Shown here: positions 19,502-27,636 of the stretch, in pieces | Layout: each line of letters begins with the position of its first letter | How positions within the stretch are numbered: position 1 is the first letter of the stretch | Assembly (NCBI GenBank): GCA_900317975.1 | Contig: ONIZ01000005.1 | Span: forward strand, 1 to 50,186 | Length of the DNA stretch: 50,186 bases | Source: an uncultured Bacillota bacterium | Lineage (GTDB): Bacteria > Bacillota_I > Bacilli_A > RF39 > UBA660 | Reading direction: 5' to 3' | The notes under the pieces: generated by a model | What the model saw: only the letters and a program-made list of their open reading frames with translations | The model's database searches: none | What the model was told of the DNA's origin: nothing | Made by a program: the position numbers and the translations under genes

Positions 19502-20183
19502 AATTATTTTCAACTTTTATACCAGGTCCCATTGTAGAACTAATTGATATACTCTTAACATAATCACCTTTAACAGATGCAGGTTTAATTTTTAAGATAG
19601 TTGAAACAAAAGCATTTAAATTAGCAAGTAAGTCTTCTTCACTGAAAGATACTTTTCCAATAATAGAATGAATAATACCAAATGAATCAGTTCTATATTC
19701 AACTTTACCAGATTTAACATCTTCTACAGCTTTTTTAACATCCATAGTTACTGTTCCAGTTTTTGGATTTGGCATTAAACCTTTTGGTCCTAAAACTTTT
19801 CCTAATTTACCTAAAGCAGGCATCATATCAGGAGTAGCAATGATTGTATCAAAATCGAACCAGTTTTCTTTTTCGATTTTATCTAACATATCAGTATCTC
19901 CAACATAATCAGCTCCAGCTTCTTTAGCTTCAGTAGCTTTTGGTCCTTTAGCAATAACTAATACTTTTGCTGTCTTACCAGTTCCTTTAGGAAGTACAAT
20001 AGCACCTCTTAATTGTTGATCTGCCTTCTTAGTATCTAAGTTTAATCTAATAGCAACATCAACAGATCCATCAAAAGAACTAATAGAAGTTTCTTTAACT
20101 AATTTAACAGCTTCTTCTTTAGAATAAACTTTAGTCTTCTCTATTTTAGATAAAGCTTCAGTATATTTTTTACTTCTTTTCAT
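19491..20183 (-). CDS. rplA: 50S ribosomal protein L1
   Basis: This 230-residue protein forms the L1 stalk near the E site. The typical MKRSKKY start, [14 protein letters not shown], and [15 protein letters not shown] motifs are all present. L1 is a translational repressor of its own rplK-rplA mRNA in bacteria; a hairpin with GTGGAAGG...CCAC lies between rplK and rplA. AAGGAGG precedes the ATG. Its last codons overlap the rplJL promoter. Confidence 0.99.
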   Translation of the reverse strand: MKRSKKYTEALSKIEKTKVYSKEEAVKLVKETSISSFDGSVDVAIRLNLDTKKADQQLRGAIVLPKGTGKTAKVLVIAKGPKATEAKEAGADYVGDTDMLDKIEKENWFDFDTIIATPDMMPALGKLGKVLGPKGLMPNPKTGTVTMDVKKAVEDVKSGKVEYRTDSFGIIHSIIGKVSFSEEDLLANLNAFVSTILKIKPASVKGDYVKSISISSTMGPGIKVENNFDK

Positions 20184-20201
20184 TTAATTTTTCCTCCTTA
20201 T

Positions 20202-20230
20202 GTGGTTTAAGCGGATTTAATTCCTTCCAC
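20202..20230 (-). promoter_or_regulatory. Candidate L1-binding hairpin between rplK and rplA
   Basis: On the minus strand, GTGGAAGG (from 20230) is closed by CCAC (20205-20202), with GGA/TCC pairing inside. The same GTGGRAGG...CCAC frame occurs upstream of rplK. A second small hairpin TAGGT/ACCTA lies at 20232-20244. Assignment to L1 is inference from position and repetition. Confidence 0.45.
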
Positions 20231-20254
20231 GTAGGTAAAACCTATATGAATAAA

Positions 20255-20680
20255 TTATTCTTGAATATTAATACCCATATTCTTAGCTGTACCAGCAACA
20301 ATTTTCATTGCAGCTTCTACATCGTAAGCATTTAAATCAGGTAATTTAATTTCAGCAATTTCTCTTAATTGATCTTTTGTAATAGTAGCAACACTATCTT
20401 TACTACCATTAGCGCCACCTTTTTGAATCTTAGCATACTTCTTTAATAAGAATGATGCAGGTGGAGTCTTAATAACAAAATCAAAACTCTTATCTGCATA
20501 AACAGATATAACTACAGGTAAAACATCACCCATCTTATCTCTAGTAGCATCGTTAAATTGAGAACAAAAATCTCCTAGATTAATTCCAACTGGACCTAAA
20601 ACAGTTCCAACTGGTGGTGCTGGTGTAGCTTTGCCAGCAGGAATATTGATTTTAATTTGTTTAATTAATTCCTTTGCCAC
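20255..20680 (-). CDS. rplK: 50S ribosomal protein L11
   Basis: This 141-residue protein belongs to the GTPase-associated centre. The start is GTG at 20680 (giving M-A-K-E-L-I), with AGGAGGTG six bases upstream; an upstream GTG lies inside that ribosome-binding site. The N-terminal domain has [15 protein letters not shown], where position 26 is Thr in place of the usual Pro of PPVGPALGQ. The rRNA-binding domain ([26 protein letters not shown]) is normal. It heads the rplK-rplA unit with its own promoter and leader. Confidence 0.97.
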   Translation of the reverse strand: MAKELIKQIKINIPAGKATPAPPVGTVLGPVGINLGDFCSQFNDATRDKMGDVLPVVISVYADKSFDFVIKTPPASFLLKKYAKIQKGGANGSKDSVATITKDQLREIAEIKLPDLNAYDVEAAMKIVAGTAKNMGINIQE

Positions 20681-20709
20681 GAAAAACACCTCCTATAATA
20701 GTTTTCGCG

Positions 20710-20758
20710 AGTGGTCATAATAGCGATTACCGCTTAAAATCGAAATCTGCCTCCCACT
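20710..20758 (-). promoter_or_regulatory. rplK leader structure, candidate L1 operator
   Basis: AGTGG (20758-20754) pairs with CCACT (20714-20710), enclosing an inner hairpin AGCG/CGCT (20734-20722). The 5' side reads GTGGGAGG. It lies just before the rplK ribosome-binding site. A similar leader precedes rplK in Bacillus, and L1 represses this operon in other bacteria; binding here is inferred. Confidence 0.5.
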
Positions 20759-20788
20759 TATCTATATCAATAAAAATATAGCCATTAA

Positions 20789-20817
20789 ATAATAACATAC
20801 AATTAAATATTTTACAA
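20789..20817 (-). promoter_or_regulatory. Promoter of rplK-rplA
   Basis: TTGTAA (20817-20812) and TATTAT (20794-20789) on the minus strand have a 17-base spacer, with a TG one base before the -10. It lies immediately after the nusG stop codon. Confidence 0.65.
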
Positions 20818-20820
20818 CAT

Positions 20821-21363
20821 TTAATCTGCTTTTTGAATTTGATTTAACTCAACTTCAACTTGTGTATCTTGTCCAAACAAATCAATTGTTAGATCAACAA
20901 CACTATTATCTAAATCGATAGTATCAACAGTACCAACCATTCCATTGAATGGTCCACCTACTACTTTTACCTTCATACCAACTTCAAGTTCAGTTTGAAC
21001 ATCAATCTTATTAAGACCCATAGTATCTAATATTTTTTGAACTTCTTCAGGTTGTAAAGGTGTAGGTTTAGCACCTTTTCCACTTGATCCAATGAAACCT
21101 GTAACACCTTGTGTATTACGAACAACGTACCAAGCCTCATCACTCATAACCATTTCAACTAATATATATCCTGGAAATAATTTCTTAATTTTTTCCTTTT
21201 TTACTCCGTTTTTTTCTTCAATAATCTTTTCTTCAGGAACAATAACACGAATAATATTATCTTGCATTCCCATAGATTCAGCTCTCATCTCTAAATCTTC
21301 TTTAACTTTATTTTCATGACCAGAGTAAGTATTAACAACATACCATTCTTTTTTTTCTTCCAT
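20821..21363 (-). CDS. nusG: Transcription elongation/termination factor NusG
   Basis: This 180-residue protein has an N-terminal NGN domain (EWYVVNTYSGHENKVKEDLE, FPGYILVEM, VRNTQGVTGFIGS) that binds the RNA polymerase clamp, and a C-terminal KOW domain (VGMKVKVVGGPFNGMVGTVDTID). It affects pausing and processivity and works with the boxA system on rRNA. It lies nine bases after secE, with AGGAGG before the ATG. Confidence 0.98.
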   Translation of the reverse strand: MEEKKEWYVVNTYSGHENKVKEDLEMRAESMGMQDNIIRVIVPEEKIIEEKNGVKKEKIKKLFPGYILVEMVMSDEAWYVVRNTQGVTGFIGSSGKGAKPTPLQPEEVQKILDTMGLNKIDVQTELEVGMKVKVVGGPFNGMVGTVDTIDLDNSVVDLTIDLFGQDTQVEVELNQIQKAD

Positions 21364-21372
21364 AATGTCCTC

Positions 21373-21687
21373 CTATGCAAATAAAGCCTGAATAGCAGCA
21401 AAAATAATATTAATTAAATAGAAAAATACAGATAAAAATAAAACAAAGCAAATAGTAGAAATAGAATATTTAATTAACTTTTCTTTGCTAGTCCAATGAA
21501 CTTTTTTGAATTCATCTTTAACACCATGACAGAAAATCATAAATCTATCCCATAAAGTCTTATTATTATCTTCCTTTACTACTTTCTTTTTCTTTTCAGT
21601 TTTAACCTTTTCCACTTTTTTATTCTTTTTAGTTACTTCATCAAGTTTATACTTATATTCATTATTATTTTTTACTACTTGAGCCAT
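21373..21687 (-). CDS. secE: Protein translocase subunit SecE
   Basis: This 104-residue protein has a long charged N-terminal extension (Lys-rich, about 1-45), then the conserved amphipathic segment GVKDEFKKVHWTSKEKLIKY and one C-terminal membrane helix (about 76-100). It clamps SecY in the translocon. The start at 21687 is chosen because AGGAG lies eight bases upstream; the ATG two codons earlier is too close. Partner is nusG. The rpmG (L33) gene that usually precedes secE in Bacilli is missing; a tail-anchored unknown lies there. Confidence 0.95.
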   Translation of the reverse strand: MAQVVKNNNEYKYKLDEVTKKNKKVEKVKTEKKKKVVKEDNNKTLWDRFMIFCHGVKDEFKKVHWTSKEKLIKYSISTICFVLFLSVFFYLINIIFAAIQALFA

Positions 21688-21706
21688 ATACATATCTCCT
21701 ATTTTT

Positions 21707-21734
21707 TTAAAATAAAAAACACTTCAAAGTGCTT
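21707..21734 (-). terminator. Hairpin with U-tract in the secE leader
   Basis: AAGCACT-TTGA-AGTGTTT (21734 to 21717) is followed by a T-rich run on the minus strand. It lies downstream of the secE promoter, so besides ending the upstream gene it would attenuate secE-nusG. Confidence 0.6.
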
Positions 21735-21744
21735 GTTCAAAAAT

Positions 21745-21773
21745 AAAATAGCACATCAAAGTATTTTTGTCAA
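21745..21773 (-). promoter_or_regulatory. Promoter of secE-nusG
   Basis: Perfect -35 TTGACA (21773-21768) and -10 TATTTT (21750-21745) are 17 bases apart on the minus strand, between the tail-anchored gene and secE. Confidence 0.72.
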
Positions 21774-21790
21774 CTTTTTTGTTGAATTTA

Positions 21791-22456
21791 TTAGTTAAAA
21801 TGCATATATAGAGCAATAAGACAAATTAAGAATCCTACAATAGAAATAATAGTAGGTAAAGCTATAGTCATAGCATATGCTGCTTCTCTATATAATTTCT
21901 TATTTATTTCATCGTTATTAGGTCTAGGAAGCATTGAAGGATCAACATCTCCCATTAAATCTGTATCTCCATCTTTCTTACTTGCATCACTTAGTTTCTC
22001 TAAATCCATCTTTCTTTTTTGATAGTCAAAATCACTAAAATATACAGATGCACCTCTTTCAACAATTCCTTGATAGTAAGGAACATCCTCTGTAGGAAAA
22101 GCAAAAGAAAAATCTTTAAAATGACTTTTCAAAAAATTATCATCTATTACATCACATGGATACAAATATAAATATAAAGCTAGTTTAGCTTCATCATATA
22201 TATTTGATCTAGTATCAGCAGGCGTAACAGACCCAATATTATTAATAACATTGAATTTAATTTCTCTTATATTATCATCTACTATAAAAATATCGTTAAA
22301 ATCAAAAGAATCAACTTTTATACCATTAGAATTTAAAAATTTAAGAGCAAGATCTGCATTAAGTAAAAACTCTCTCTTTTCTTCCATACTATCATGCATA
22401 GATACCCAATCAGCTAATGAGATATAGTTTCTTTGATCAAGATTATCATTATTCAT
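21791..22456 (-). CDS. Tail-anchored protein of unknown function, possible degenerate kinase-like fold
   Basis: I do not recognise a family with confidence. The 221-residue protein has a soluble N-terminal part and one C-terminal membrane helix (about 195-218) ending just before the C-terminus, so it should face the cytoplasm. Residues 35-75 (LALKFLNSNGI...FNDIFIVDDNIREIKF) resemble the C-lobe of Ser/Thr kinases around HRDLKPxN, but the catalytic Asp, the N of that loop and DFG are not preserved. SNIYDEAKLALYLYLY resembles the following SDIYSLG helix. The comparison is by eye only. AGGTGAT lies before the ATG. It occupies the place of rpmGB between sigH and secE. Confidence 0.75.
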   Translation of the reverse strand: MNNDNLDQRNYISLADWVSMHDSMEEKREFLLNADLALKFLNSNGIKVDSFDFNDIFIVDDNIREIKFNVINNIGSVTPADTRSNIYDEAKLALYLYLYPCDVIDDNFLKSHFKDFSFAFPTEDVPYYQGIVERGASVYFSDFDYQKRKMDLEKLSDASKKDGDTDLMGDVDPSMLPRPNNDEINKKLYREAAYAMTIALPTIISIVGFLICLIALYMHFN

Positions 22457-22506
22457 AGTATCACCTACTATAATATTAAATCAAAAATTAAAAAAATACA
22501 AAAAAA

Positions 22507-23067
22507 CTAATAATAAGAACGTAAAGTTTTATTAATTTTACTAATTCTTCCACTAATAGTACTAATAGGAACATCTAACAATTTAGAAATTTCTCTTATT
22601 TTAAATCCATTTAATTTTAATTCAAAAACTATAGAACACTTAAATGATAATAGATTTTTAATATTTACGAATACTCTTTCTTCATCAACAAAGCAATACC
22701 TATCATAATAATCAATCAATAATGATTCGCACTCATCTATAGAAATACTATTATTAAGATAATAATTCTTTTTAACATTCATATTTCTACAATAAGTATT
22801 TAAATGGTTTCTAATACAGGTTAAAGCATATGTATAAAATTTGACATCACTATATTCATTAAAAGAAGAATAAGCATTATATAAGCCAATATACCCTTCT
22901 TGCATAAGATCACTAAATTCTATTCCAAGTCTTTTTCCAAAAACATAAAAAGAATTAGCAACACTAGTAACTAAAGGTTTATATTTTTCAAATAACCTAT
23001 TAATAGCGAAATCATCACCATCTCTAATCATATATATTAATTCATTATCATTTACTCTATATTCCAT
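22507..23067 (-). CDS. Sigma-70 family RNA polymerase sigma factor, positional match to SigH
   Basis: This 186-residue protein has sigma region 2 (EFSDLMQEGYIGLYNAYSSF, 50-69, then KFYTYALTCIRNHLN for -10 recognition) and a region 4 helix-turn-helix (FKIREISKLLDVPISTISGRI, about 154-175). There are no regions 1 or 3, as in SigH/ComX and ECF-like factors. It lies four bases after rlmB in the order cysS-mrnC-rlmB-sigH-secE known from B. subtilis, so it is probably a SigH ortholog. It is somewhat shorter than B. subtilis SigH (218). The ribosome-binding site is weak (AGTAGG close to the ATG), suggesting coupling or low expression. Confidence 0.85.
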   Translation of the reverse strand: MEYRVNDNELIYMIRDGDDFAINRLFEKYKPLVTSVANSFYVFGKRLGIEFSDLMQEGYIGLYNAYSSFNEYSDVKFYTYALTCIRNHLNTYCRNMNVKKNYYLNNSISIDECESLLIDYYDRYCFVDEERVFVNIKNLLSFKCSIVFELKLNGFKIREISKLLDVPISTISGRISKINKTLRSYY

Positions 23068-23071
23068 AATC

Positions 23072-23767
23072 CTACTTTCTATTTCTAATTACTTCATATA
23101 TCATAATTCCAGCTGCTACACTAGCATTTAAACTGTTAGTTTCGCCATACATTGGAATTTTTGTAAGATAATCACAATTTTTGGTAACCAATTTTGACAT
23201 TCCTTTTCCTTCATTTCCAACAATAAGACAAATATTTCCAGAATAATCAACTTCTCTATAGTCAAGATTTCCTTCTAAAGATGTACCAACTATCCAATAA
23301 CCATTTTCTTTTAAATAATTAATAGTATCAACAAGATTAACTACTTTAATTATTTTAGTTTGAAAAACAGTTCCAACGCTAGTTTTAACGACTGTCGGAT
23401 TTACCTCAATTTCTCTGTCACTAGGAATAATAATCGCATCAACTCCACTAGCTTCACAAGTTCTAACTATAGCTCCAAAATTATGAGGATCTTCTAAATG
23501 ATCTAACATAACAACAAATTTATTTTCACCAAGCACTTCATCTAGATCCATGTATTTGTAATTAGGAATAGATAAAATTATACCCTGATGAACCCCATCT
23601 GCCAAATCATTCATTTTATTTTTTGGTAAATAATTTATCTTCAAATTTTTATTTTCTATTAAAGAAATTATTTCTTTCTCACTAAAACCTTCTTGTAAAT
23701 ATATTTTTGATACCTCTATATTACTTTCTAAAACCACTTTGCATGAGTTTTTTCCATATATAATCAT
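23072..23767 (-). CDS. rlmB: 23S rRNA 2'-O-ribose methyltransferase RlmB (SpoU/TrmH family)
   Basis: This 231-residue protein has an N-terminal L30e-like substrate-binding part and the SPOUT knot motifs LDHLEDPHNFGAIVRTCEASG (motif 1), VGNEGKGM (motif 2) and IPMYGETNSLNASVAAGI (motif 3). The family methylates G2251 of 23S rRNA in the peptidyl-transferase P loop. The ATG overlaps the mrnC stop by four bases (ATGA), with AGGAG seven bases upstream. A role on a different rRNA or tRNA guanosine cannot be fully excluded. Confidence 0.92.
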   Translation of the reverse strand: MIIYGKNSCKVVLESNIEVSKIYLQEGFSEKEIISLIENKNLKINYLPKNKMNDLADGVHQGIILSIPNYKYMDLDEVLGENKFVVMLDHLEDPHNFGAIVRTCEASGVDAIIIPSDREIEVNPTVVKTSVGTVFQTKIIKVVNLVDTINYLKENGYWIVGTSLEGNLDYREVDYSGNICLIVGNEGKGMSKLVTKNCDYLTKIPMYGETNSLNASVAAGIMIYEVIRNRK

Positions 23768-24144
23768 AAGTCTTCTCCTAATATCTTCTTCATTATTTCA
23801 TCAATTCTTTCCTTATTATCAATTAAATCTAGATAACCAATTAAAGCTTCTAAACCAGTTGCAAGCTTATACGTAATTATATCAGTGTTTTTAGGATGAG
23901 CTTTACTAGTATTATTTCTAGCTCTTTTAATTACATCAAGTTCTTCTTCACTAAAAAAATTTTCATCAATCAACTTAGTCAAAAACATGCTTTGACTTTT
24001 AGCACTAACATATTTAATAGATTCAGTTTGCAAATCATTAACATTAGCAAGGCCTCTTCTAATTAGATATCTTCTAATATAATCTTCATATATAGTATCT
24101 CCCAAATAAGCAAGAACTAATACATTTATATTTCTAACATCCAT
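23764..24144 (-). CDS. mrnC: Mini-ribonuclease III
   Basis: This 126-residue protein has only the RNase III catalytic domain, with no dsRNA-binding domain. The signature LVLAYLGDTIYEDYIRRYLI is at residues 10-29 and the second metal-binding helix is LATGLEALIGYLDL. In B. subtilis the enzyme matures 23S rRNA ends. It lies between cysS and rlmB as there. AGGAGG is four bases before the ATG. The stop is TGA, overlapping the rlmB start. Confidence 0.95.
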   Translation of the reverse strand: MDVRNINVLVLAYLGDTIYEDYIRRYLIRRGLANVNDLQTESIKYVSAKSQSMFLTKLIDENFFSEEELDVIKRARNNTSKAHPKNTDIITYKLATGLEALIGYLDLIDNKERIDEIMKKILGEDL

Positions 24145-24173
24145 ATATCCTCCTAAAAAAGATTTAGTAAAAA

Positions 24174-25601
24174 CTAAATCTTTTCATATATAGTTCCATC
24201 TTTAGTATCAATTAATTTAATACCAAGAGATAATAATTCATCTCTAATTTTATCTGCCTCTTGATAATCTTTATTATCCTTAGCACTCTTTCTAGCATTA
24301 ATCTTATCTTGAATAAAATTCTCATCAACTCTTTTTTCTTCATTTACTTCTTCTTTAATAACACCCTTTTTCTTAGGATTTTCTTTAGTTAAATTTAATG
24401 ATAAAACTGAATCAAAATCTTTTACTAATTCCAACTTAGAATTACCATTTAAATTATTATCTTTAAGAACTTCATATAAAACACTAAGTGCATTAGATGT
24501 ATTTAAATCATTTTCTAATTCAGAAGCAAATCTAATCTTATATTCTTGAATCTCATTTTCAAGTAAATCTCCATCTTTATCAATACTTCTAATTTTATTT
24601 CTTAATTTAAATAAAGTATCTTGAGCTTGTTTTAAACCATCAAAAGTAAATAATAATTGTCTTCTATAATGAGAATTTAAACACATAAATCTAAAAGCTA
24701 AAGGATCATATCCATCATCTTCTAAAGTAGAAACAGTTAGTATACCACCCTTACTTTTACTCATCTTCCCACCTTCATCAATAAGATGTTCATTATGGAA
24801 CCAATAATTACACCATTTATGACCTAAATAAGACTCACTTTGAGCAATTTCATTAGTATGATGAGGAAATATATTATCTACTCCTCCACCATGAATATCA
24901 AGCTTTTCTCCTAGGAATTTAATACTAATACCTGAACATTCAATATGCCATCCAGGATAACCCTTACCCCAAGGAGAATCCCATAATAATTCATGATTTT
25001 TAAATTTACTAGAAGTAAACCATAAAACAAAATCAGCTTGATTCTTCTTATTACTATCTTCTAATACCCCTTCTCTAGCACCAACAACTAATTCATCTTC
25101 TTTGCTATTAGTTAAAACATAATAATCTTTTAACTTAGAAGTATCAAAATATACATTACCACCACTTATATAAGCAAATCCATCATCAAGTAATTTAGTA
25201 ATTATTTTAATATACATAGGAATATTACTAGTAGCTGGACTAACAATATCAGGTACTCTACAATTAACTTTTTCAAAGTCTTCAAAAAATGCTTTTGTAT
25301 AAAATTGAGCAATCTCCATAGCACTTTTATGTTCTCTTTTTCTAGCAACTTCCATCTTATCTTCCCCAGAATCTCCATCGCTAGTTAAATGGCCAACATC
25401 GGTGATATTCATACATCGAGAAACATCATACCCTAGATATCTAAATGTCTTATCTAAAACATCATGACCAATATAATTACGAATATTACCAATATGAGCA
25501 TAATGATAAACAGTAGGACCACATGTATAAAATTTAACTACACCTTCCTCATTAGGAACAAAATCTTCAACTGTTCTACTCAATGTATTAAATAATTTCA
25601 C
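24174..25601 (-). CDS. cysS: Cysteinyl-tRNA synthetase
   Basis: This 475-residue class I synthetase starts at GTG 25601 (MKLFNTLSR), where AGGTGG lies eight bases upstream; two earlier GTG codons lie inside that site. The HIGH-type motif YAHIGNIRNY, zinc ligands (CGPTVYHY, ECSGIS, HHTNEIAQSE) and GGKMSKSKGG are present. The C-terminal tail carries the INARKSAKDNKDYQEADKIRDELLSLGI helix that is standard for CysRS. It is followed 29 bases later by mrnC. No T-box is seen upstream; only a very short leader exists. Confidence 0.97.
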   Translation of the reverse strand: MKLFNTLSRTVEDFVPNEEGVVKFYTCGPTVYHYAHIGNIRNYIGHDVLDKTFRYLGYDVSRCMNITDVGHLTSDGDSGEDKMEVARKREHKSAMEIAQFYTKAFFEDFEKVNCRVPDIVSPATSNIPMYIKIITKLLDDGFAYISGGNVYFDTSKLKDYYVLTNSKEDELVVGAREGVLEDSNKKNQADFVLWFTSSKFKNHELLWDSPWGKGYPGWHIECSGISIKFLGEKLDIHGGGVDNIFPHHTNEIAQSESYLGHKWCNYWFHNEHLIDEGGKMSKSKGGILTVSTLEDDGYDPLAFRFMCLNSHYRRQLLFTFDGLKQAQDTLFKLRNKIRSIDKDGDLLENEIQEYKIRFASELENDLNTSNALSVLYEVLKDNNLNGNSKLELVKDFDSVLSLNLTKENPKKKGVIKEEVNEEKRVDENFIQDKINARKSAKDNKDYQEADKIRDELLSLGIKLIDTKDGTIYEKI

Positions 25602-25623
25602 TTCTTTCACCACCTATACGCAT

Positions 25624-25632
25624 ATTATAGCA
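25624..25632 (-). promoter_or_regulatory. Extended -10 promoter for cysS abutting a terminator
   Basis: TGCTATAAT (25632-25624 on the minus strand) directly follows the U-tract of the transporter terminator and lies about 22 bases before the cysS start. No good -35 is visible. This parallels the rnr promoter. Confidence 0.5.
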
Positions 25633-25665
25633 TAAAAAAACTGCTAAAAGAATATTTAGCAGTTT
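25632..25665 (-). terminator. Terminator after the carrier gene
   Basis: AAACTGCTAAA-TATTC-TTTAGCAGTTT (25665 to 25638) is a perfect 11-bp stem followed by seven T, five bases after the transporter stop codon. Confidence 0.88.
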
Positions 25666-25669
25666 AATA

Positions 25670-27559
25670 TTATAATTTTTTTGTAATAGCAAGTACTATT
25701 AATAATATAACAGCTAATGCAGCAATTATATAACTAAATACATCACTCCAAATAATTAGAATGAATAATACTAAGATTAATAGTGCTAATACTAATTTCC
25801 AAACTGATTTAAACCATTCTCCAAAAGGAATTCTTAAATATGATAATACAATCATTAAGATTAAACTTGTTGGAGCAACTAACATAGTTAAACCATACAT
25901 AGATTGGAATAATACAAATACTTTACTGTAGTTAGTAACATCAGTAAATACAGAAGTAAAGTAAGGTAATACACTTTGAGCAGAATATAATGGATCAGCA
26001 TTAAGTGTACTTGCTAAAATAGCAACGATTGATGTAGTAAATACATTGAACTTAGTAGTCCATCCAAGTACAAATTTATAAATCATAGCTTGGAATGGAT
26101 GATAAGTAACTAATACTAATACAGTATAAATTAAGACTGTTACTAATGCAGGAACAAATGCTTTCTTGCATCCTTCAACAAATCCTCCAACTACATCATC
26201 AAATTTTACTTTATATACTAAACATAAGAATAGTGTTACTACAACTAACAATGGAATCAAATCAGTAATAGTCCAAGATCCAAATGCATTAATAGTTCCA
26301 AATAAAACTCCAAAAATGTTAATCTTATCATTTAAGAAAGTACCAGTTTTACCAATATGGAATCCATATACTGATAAAAATGCAATAGTAGTTAATACTA
26401 CATAAGTACAAATTCCAATTATTAATGATTTACGTTTATTCTTTCCAAGGAAAGAACAAGCAATAACTATTAATAATCCAATTAGTAATCCTGACCAAGC
26501 AGTAATTTCTAATGAAGTTACTTTTTCAGTAGCTGTAGTAAATGCTGTAGAACCAAATGCAGATTCCCAAGGGATAAATGCAAGAACTAATACAACAAAC
26601 ATAACGAAAATACTTAATACTATTGGCCAAACTTTATGTGTACCATCTACACGTATAGGAACAAATTCATCAGTTCCATTTTCTTTAATAACAATAACAT
26701 CTTTTTCAACTAGATCATTCTTATTATCATTTCTCTTTTTAGAACCAGATTTAGATCCTTTCTTACTAGTAGATTTACCTTTTGATCCACTCTTCTTTGT
26801 AGAAGATGATTTAGTGCTCTTAGAAGTATTCTTCTTAGTTTTTTCTTCTTTTTCTTCAACTTCTGTTGTCTTTTCAACAACAATTTTTTCTTCAACAGTT
26901 CTAACTGTTTTTTTAGCTGCTATATTTTTAGAACCAACAATTGCATGTTTTTTAATATAAGAAAGTGTAGTCATTATAACTCCAACAACTCCTATTAATA
27001 AAATAGCAATTCTAGTTCCAATATGAGTATTTATATCTACATCTCCTGTAGATAAATAAGATAGTAAAACAGAAATATTACTATATGCTGTAGTTGTTCC
27101 CATCATACCTATCATAGTAGAGCCTACTAATGTGAGAGCAACGACAATCTTATCATAACCAAGTAATAAAATTATTGCAGCAACAAATGGGAAGAAAATT
27201 AATAATGCTAATTGAACTCCACATAATGAAGTTAATACAGCAAATACAATTACAGTTACTACTAAGAATAACTTTTCATTTCCCTTTAGGTTATCAACAA
27301 TCTTATCCAATAATTTACGATAAGCTGGAATTCTATAAAGAATACCATAGAATCCTCCAACTACTAAAATAAATAATGCAATATATCCAAAGTAAGATAA
27401 AGCAGTTACAGGATAATTAAATAGATCAAATAGACCCATTCTAAGTCTTCCTTCTTCAACTAATTCTGTTTGGAAATAAGCAGCAGGTATTATCCAAGTA
27501 AGAATAGCTAAAACAATAATTGCAATAAGGATGACTTTAATTGAATTATGTTTCTTCAT
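25670..27559 (-). CDS. YfcC/DcuC-like carrier with a Lys/Ser-rich cytoplasmic loop
   Basis: This 629-residue polytopic membrane protein has about a dozen hydrophobic segments. The start VLAILTWIIPAAYFQ and the repeated AVLTSLCGVQLALLIFFPFVAAII/GMMGTTTAYSNISVLL segments resemble the ion-transporter superfamily carriers of the YfcC/ArcD/DcuC group, which move carboxylates or amino acids. The substrate cannot be assigned. Unusually, residues 203-309 form a hydrophilic loop; 236-280 are almost only Lys, Ser, Thr, Gly and Glu. The halves on either side look like normal membrane domains. It has its own promoter and terminator, between lysS and cysS. GGGAGG precedes the ATG. Confidence 0.75.
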   Translation of the reverse strand: MKKHNSIKVILIAIIVLAILTWIIPAAYFQTELVEEGRLRMGLFDLFNYPVTALSYFGYIALFILVVGGFYGILYRIPAYRKLLDKIVDNLKGNEKLFLVVTVIVFAVLTSLCGVQLALLIFFPFVAAIILLLGYDKIVVALTLVGSTMIGMMGTTTAYSNISVLLSYLSTGDVDINTHIGTRIAILLIGVVGVIMTTLSYIKKHAIVGSKNIAAKKTVRTVEEKIVVEKTTEVEEKEEKTKKNTSKSTKSSSTKKSGSKGKSTSKKGSKSGSKKRNDNKNDLVEKDVIVIKENGTDEFVPIRVDGTHKVWPIVLSIFVMFVVLVLAFIPWESAFGSTAFTTATEKVTSLEITAWSGLLIGLLIVIACSFLGKNKRKSLIIGICTYVVLTTIAFLSVYGFHIGKTGTFLNDKINIFGVLFGTINAFGSWTITDLIPLLVVVTLFLCLVYKVKFDDVVGGFVEGCKKAFVPALVTVLIYTVLVLVTYHPFQAMIYKFVLGWTTKFNVFTTSIVAILASTLNADPLYSAQSVLPYFTSVFTDVTNYSKVFVLFQSMYGLTMLVAPTSLILMIVLSYLRIPFGEWFKSVWKLVLALLILVLFILIIWSDVFSYIIAALAVILLIVLAITKKL

Positions 27560-27577
27560 AATTAACCTCCCATAATA

Positions 27578-27606
27578 ATTATAACTAGTATTTCTTTATT
27601 TTACAA
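27578..27606 (-). promoter_or_regulatory. Promoter of the carrier gene
   Basis: TTGTAA (27606-27601) and perfect TATAAT (27583-27578) with a 17-base spacer lie on the minus strand, after the lysS terminator and about 20 bases before the start codon. Confidence 0.72.
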
Positions 27607-27636
27607 GGAAAAGCACTATAATTTTATTATTTTTAA

